Positions 14,377 to 15,340 of a stretch of 15,340 bases of DNA are shown piece after piece. The translations under genes and the position numbers were made by a program. Origin of the DNA: an uncultured Bacteroidaceae bacterium. GTDB taxonomy: Bacteria > Bacteroidota > Bacteroidia > Bacteroidales > Bacteroidaceae. The stretch is from assembly GCA_904501945.1 (NCBI GenBank), contig CAJGCU010000061.1:1-15340 (forward strand). The letters are read 5' to 3'. How positions within the stretch are numbered: position 1 is the first letter of the stretch; each line of letters starts with the position of its first letter. The notes beneath the pieces are model-generated. The model saw nothing but the letters and a program-made list of their open reading frames with translations. It ran no database searches and was not told where the DNA came from.

Positions 14377-15340
14377 TTACTCAAACTGATAACATCCTGC
14401 ATCTGGAAAGCTTCCACGCTGCACACCCAGACGATCAACAGGATATAGGCTTGAATAAGCTGCAGCCCCCTTGCTGCGTGCCGTACTAAGTGAATCAAGC
14501 CGAAAATCATAAAAGTAAGCGTGCGTGTCGAGAGTCCTAAAATTCGAGTCTTTATATGCTGGTAAATCTTCAGAATCCTCGACGCACTCGTAAAAATATG
14601 TTTCATCAGACACATCAGTCATCAATACACTATTGTAAAAATGAATGTTCAAAGGGAGTTCGCCTGGATTTCCAAAAACTTCATCATCCGCATATCCTGT
14701 AACAAAACAATTGTAGAAATTCGCAGATTGTATATGGTGAGTCTCTTCTCCAATGTAGTTGCTCAAATAAAGAGCATTGCCTCTGTCTGCATCCCAAGGG
14801 TAAAATTGCGCAATGGTACAATGGTAAAAATCGGATGTGCCACCATAAATGCTCACACAATCGTATTTCGCATTAGAAATCTGAGTGTTAGCAACAATAG
14901 CATGAGAATCCTGCAAATAAAGACCAAAGCCTGCAATATTGTGAATTACAGAGTTTTCAACACTTAGTTTTCCTGCAATGCTATCACAAATGATTCCATA
15001 ATTTCCGCTATGTATATCTGCATAGTTAATAGAACACCCTTGACATGAAGGATGCAGATAAATGCCCCCCCACTGGTTTTCCAAACGGTCGTAAGGCAAA
15101 TACTCAAACATCTTATCAAGACGGTCGCCACGCAGAGTAACAGGCTGTTCAAGCGTCCCGTCTATTTTCAAACTTCCTCGTACAATCAGACTTGCCCCAT
15201 TATGAAAGTAAAGCGTTGTTCCTGGACAGATTTGCAATGAAGCGTTCTCTGATACAACAAGGCTATCATAAATAACACGTGGGACATCATCTGACATAAA
15301 TTCATGATGACCTTCCAATATTTCCCCTTGTAAAATATTA
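14377..15340 (-). CDS. Right-handed beta-helix repeat surface protein (partial; N-terminus beyond right edge)
   Basis: The frame is open from the right edge to a TAA at 14379-14377, giving about 320 visible residues. The sequence shows the repeating short-strand pattern of a parallel beta-helix: SLIVRGSLKIDGTLEQPVTL, WGGIYLHPSCQGCSINYADI, GIICDS..LSVENSVIHNIAGFGLYLQDS, VANTQISNAKYDCVSIYGGT and HCTIAQFYPW. The family in Bacteroidales is mostly surface lipoproteins of unknown function; the signal sequence would lie outside this window. The C-terminus GSFPDAGCYQFE resembles the closing part of such proteins. The frame continues past the apparent first codon (TTG at 15318), and no start codon lies in view. 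It converges on dnaB and ends with its own terminator. Confidence 0.85.
   Translation of the reverse strand, partial: NILQGEILEGHHEFMSDDVPRVIYDSLVVSENASLQICPGTTLYFHNGASLIVRGSLKIDGTLEQPVTLRGDRLDKMFEYLPYDRLENQWGGIYLHPSCQGCSINYADIHSGNYGIICDSIAGKLSVENSVIHNIAGFGLYLQDSHAIVANTQISNAKYDCVSIYGGTSDFYHCTIAQFYPWDADRGNALYLSNYIGEETHHIQSANFYNCFVTGYADDEVFGNPGELPLNIHFYNSVLMTDVSDETYFYECVEDSEDLPAYKDSNFRTLDTHAYFYDFRLDSLSTARSKGAAAYSSLYPVDRLGVQRGSFPDAGCYQFE

Overview
The window looks like the chromosome of a member of the Bacteroidales, most likely a Prevotella-like Prevotellaceae bacterium. Four things point there. The SecA has the long N-terminal extension typical of Bacteroidetes. The upstream boxes read TAnnTTTG, the Bacteroidetes -7 consensus. 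DUF4105, PafA-like and beta-helix proteins of Bacteroidales type are present. The respiratory chain uses a complete Na+-translocating NADH:quinone oxidoreductase. No insertion sequence, prophage, CRISPR array, tRNA or rRNA was seen.

Left block (minus strand, 1-5112): a three-gene secretion/envelope cluster transcribed leftwards. A DUF4105 (Lnb-N-like) membrane protein overlaps by four bases a secreted member of the PafA-type alkaline phosphatase superfamily. secA follows after 38 bases and runs off the left edge. The phosphatase-like protein appears to have lost most of the catalytic residues of PafA.

5113-5967 is an 855-base gene-free region rich in repeats. It holds an 11-bp inverted repeat, a 26-bp stem that is perfect if G-U pairs are allowed, four AAGCGAA heptamers spaced exactly 23 bp apart, and a strong terminator for the nqr operon.

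Middle block (minus strand, 5968-11889): the complete nqrABCDEF operon. It encodes the six-subunit Na+ pump that oxidises NADH, reduces quinone and exports Na+. The canonical cofactor ligands are visible: Fe-S cysteines in NqrD, NqrE and NqrF, FMN threonines in NqrB and NqrC, and FAD and NADH motifs in NqrF.

11890-12463 is the divergent region between nqrA and dnaB. It has nested inverted repeats and, next to the dnaB promoter, two identical 16-bp repeats each containing the DnaA-box-like TTATCAACA, flanked by a 12-bp inverted repeat.

Right block: dnaB (plus strand, replicative helicase) is followed by a possible structured 3' UTR RNA ending in a textbook terminator. Convergent to it is the 3' part of a beta-helix surface protein gene that enters from the right edge and has its own terminator.

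Three start codons were placed downstream of the longest possible reading frame (the DUF4105 gene, nqrA and dnaB) because the longer frames begin at TTG or other codons inside promoter or leader sequence. nqrC was shortened to the ATG behind a clear Shine-Dalgarno sequence.
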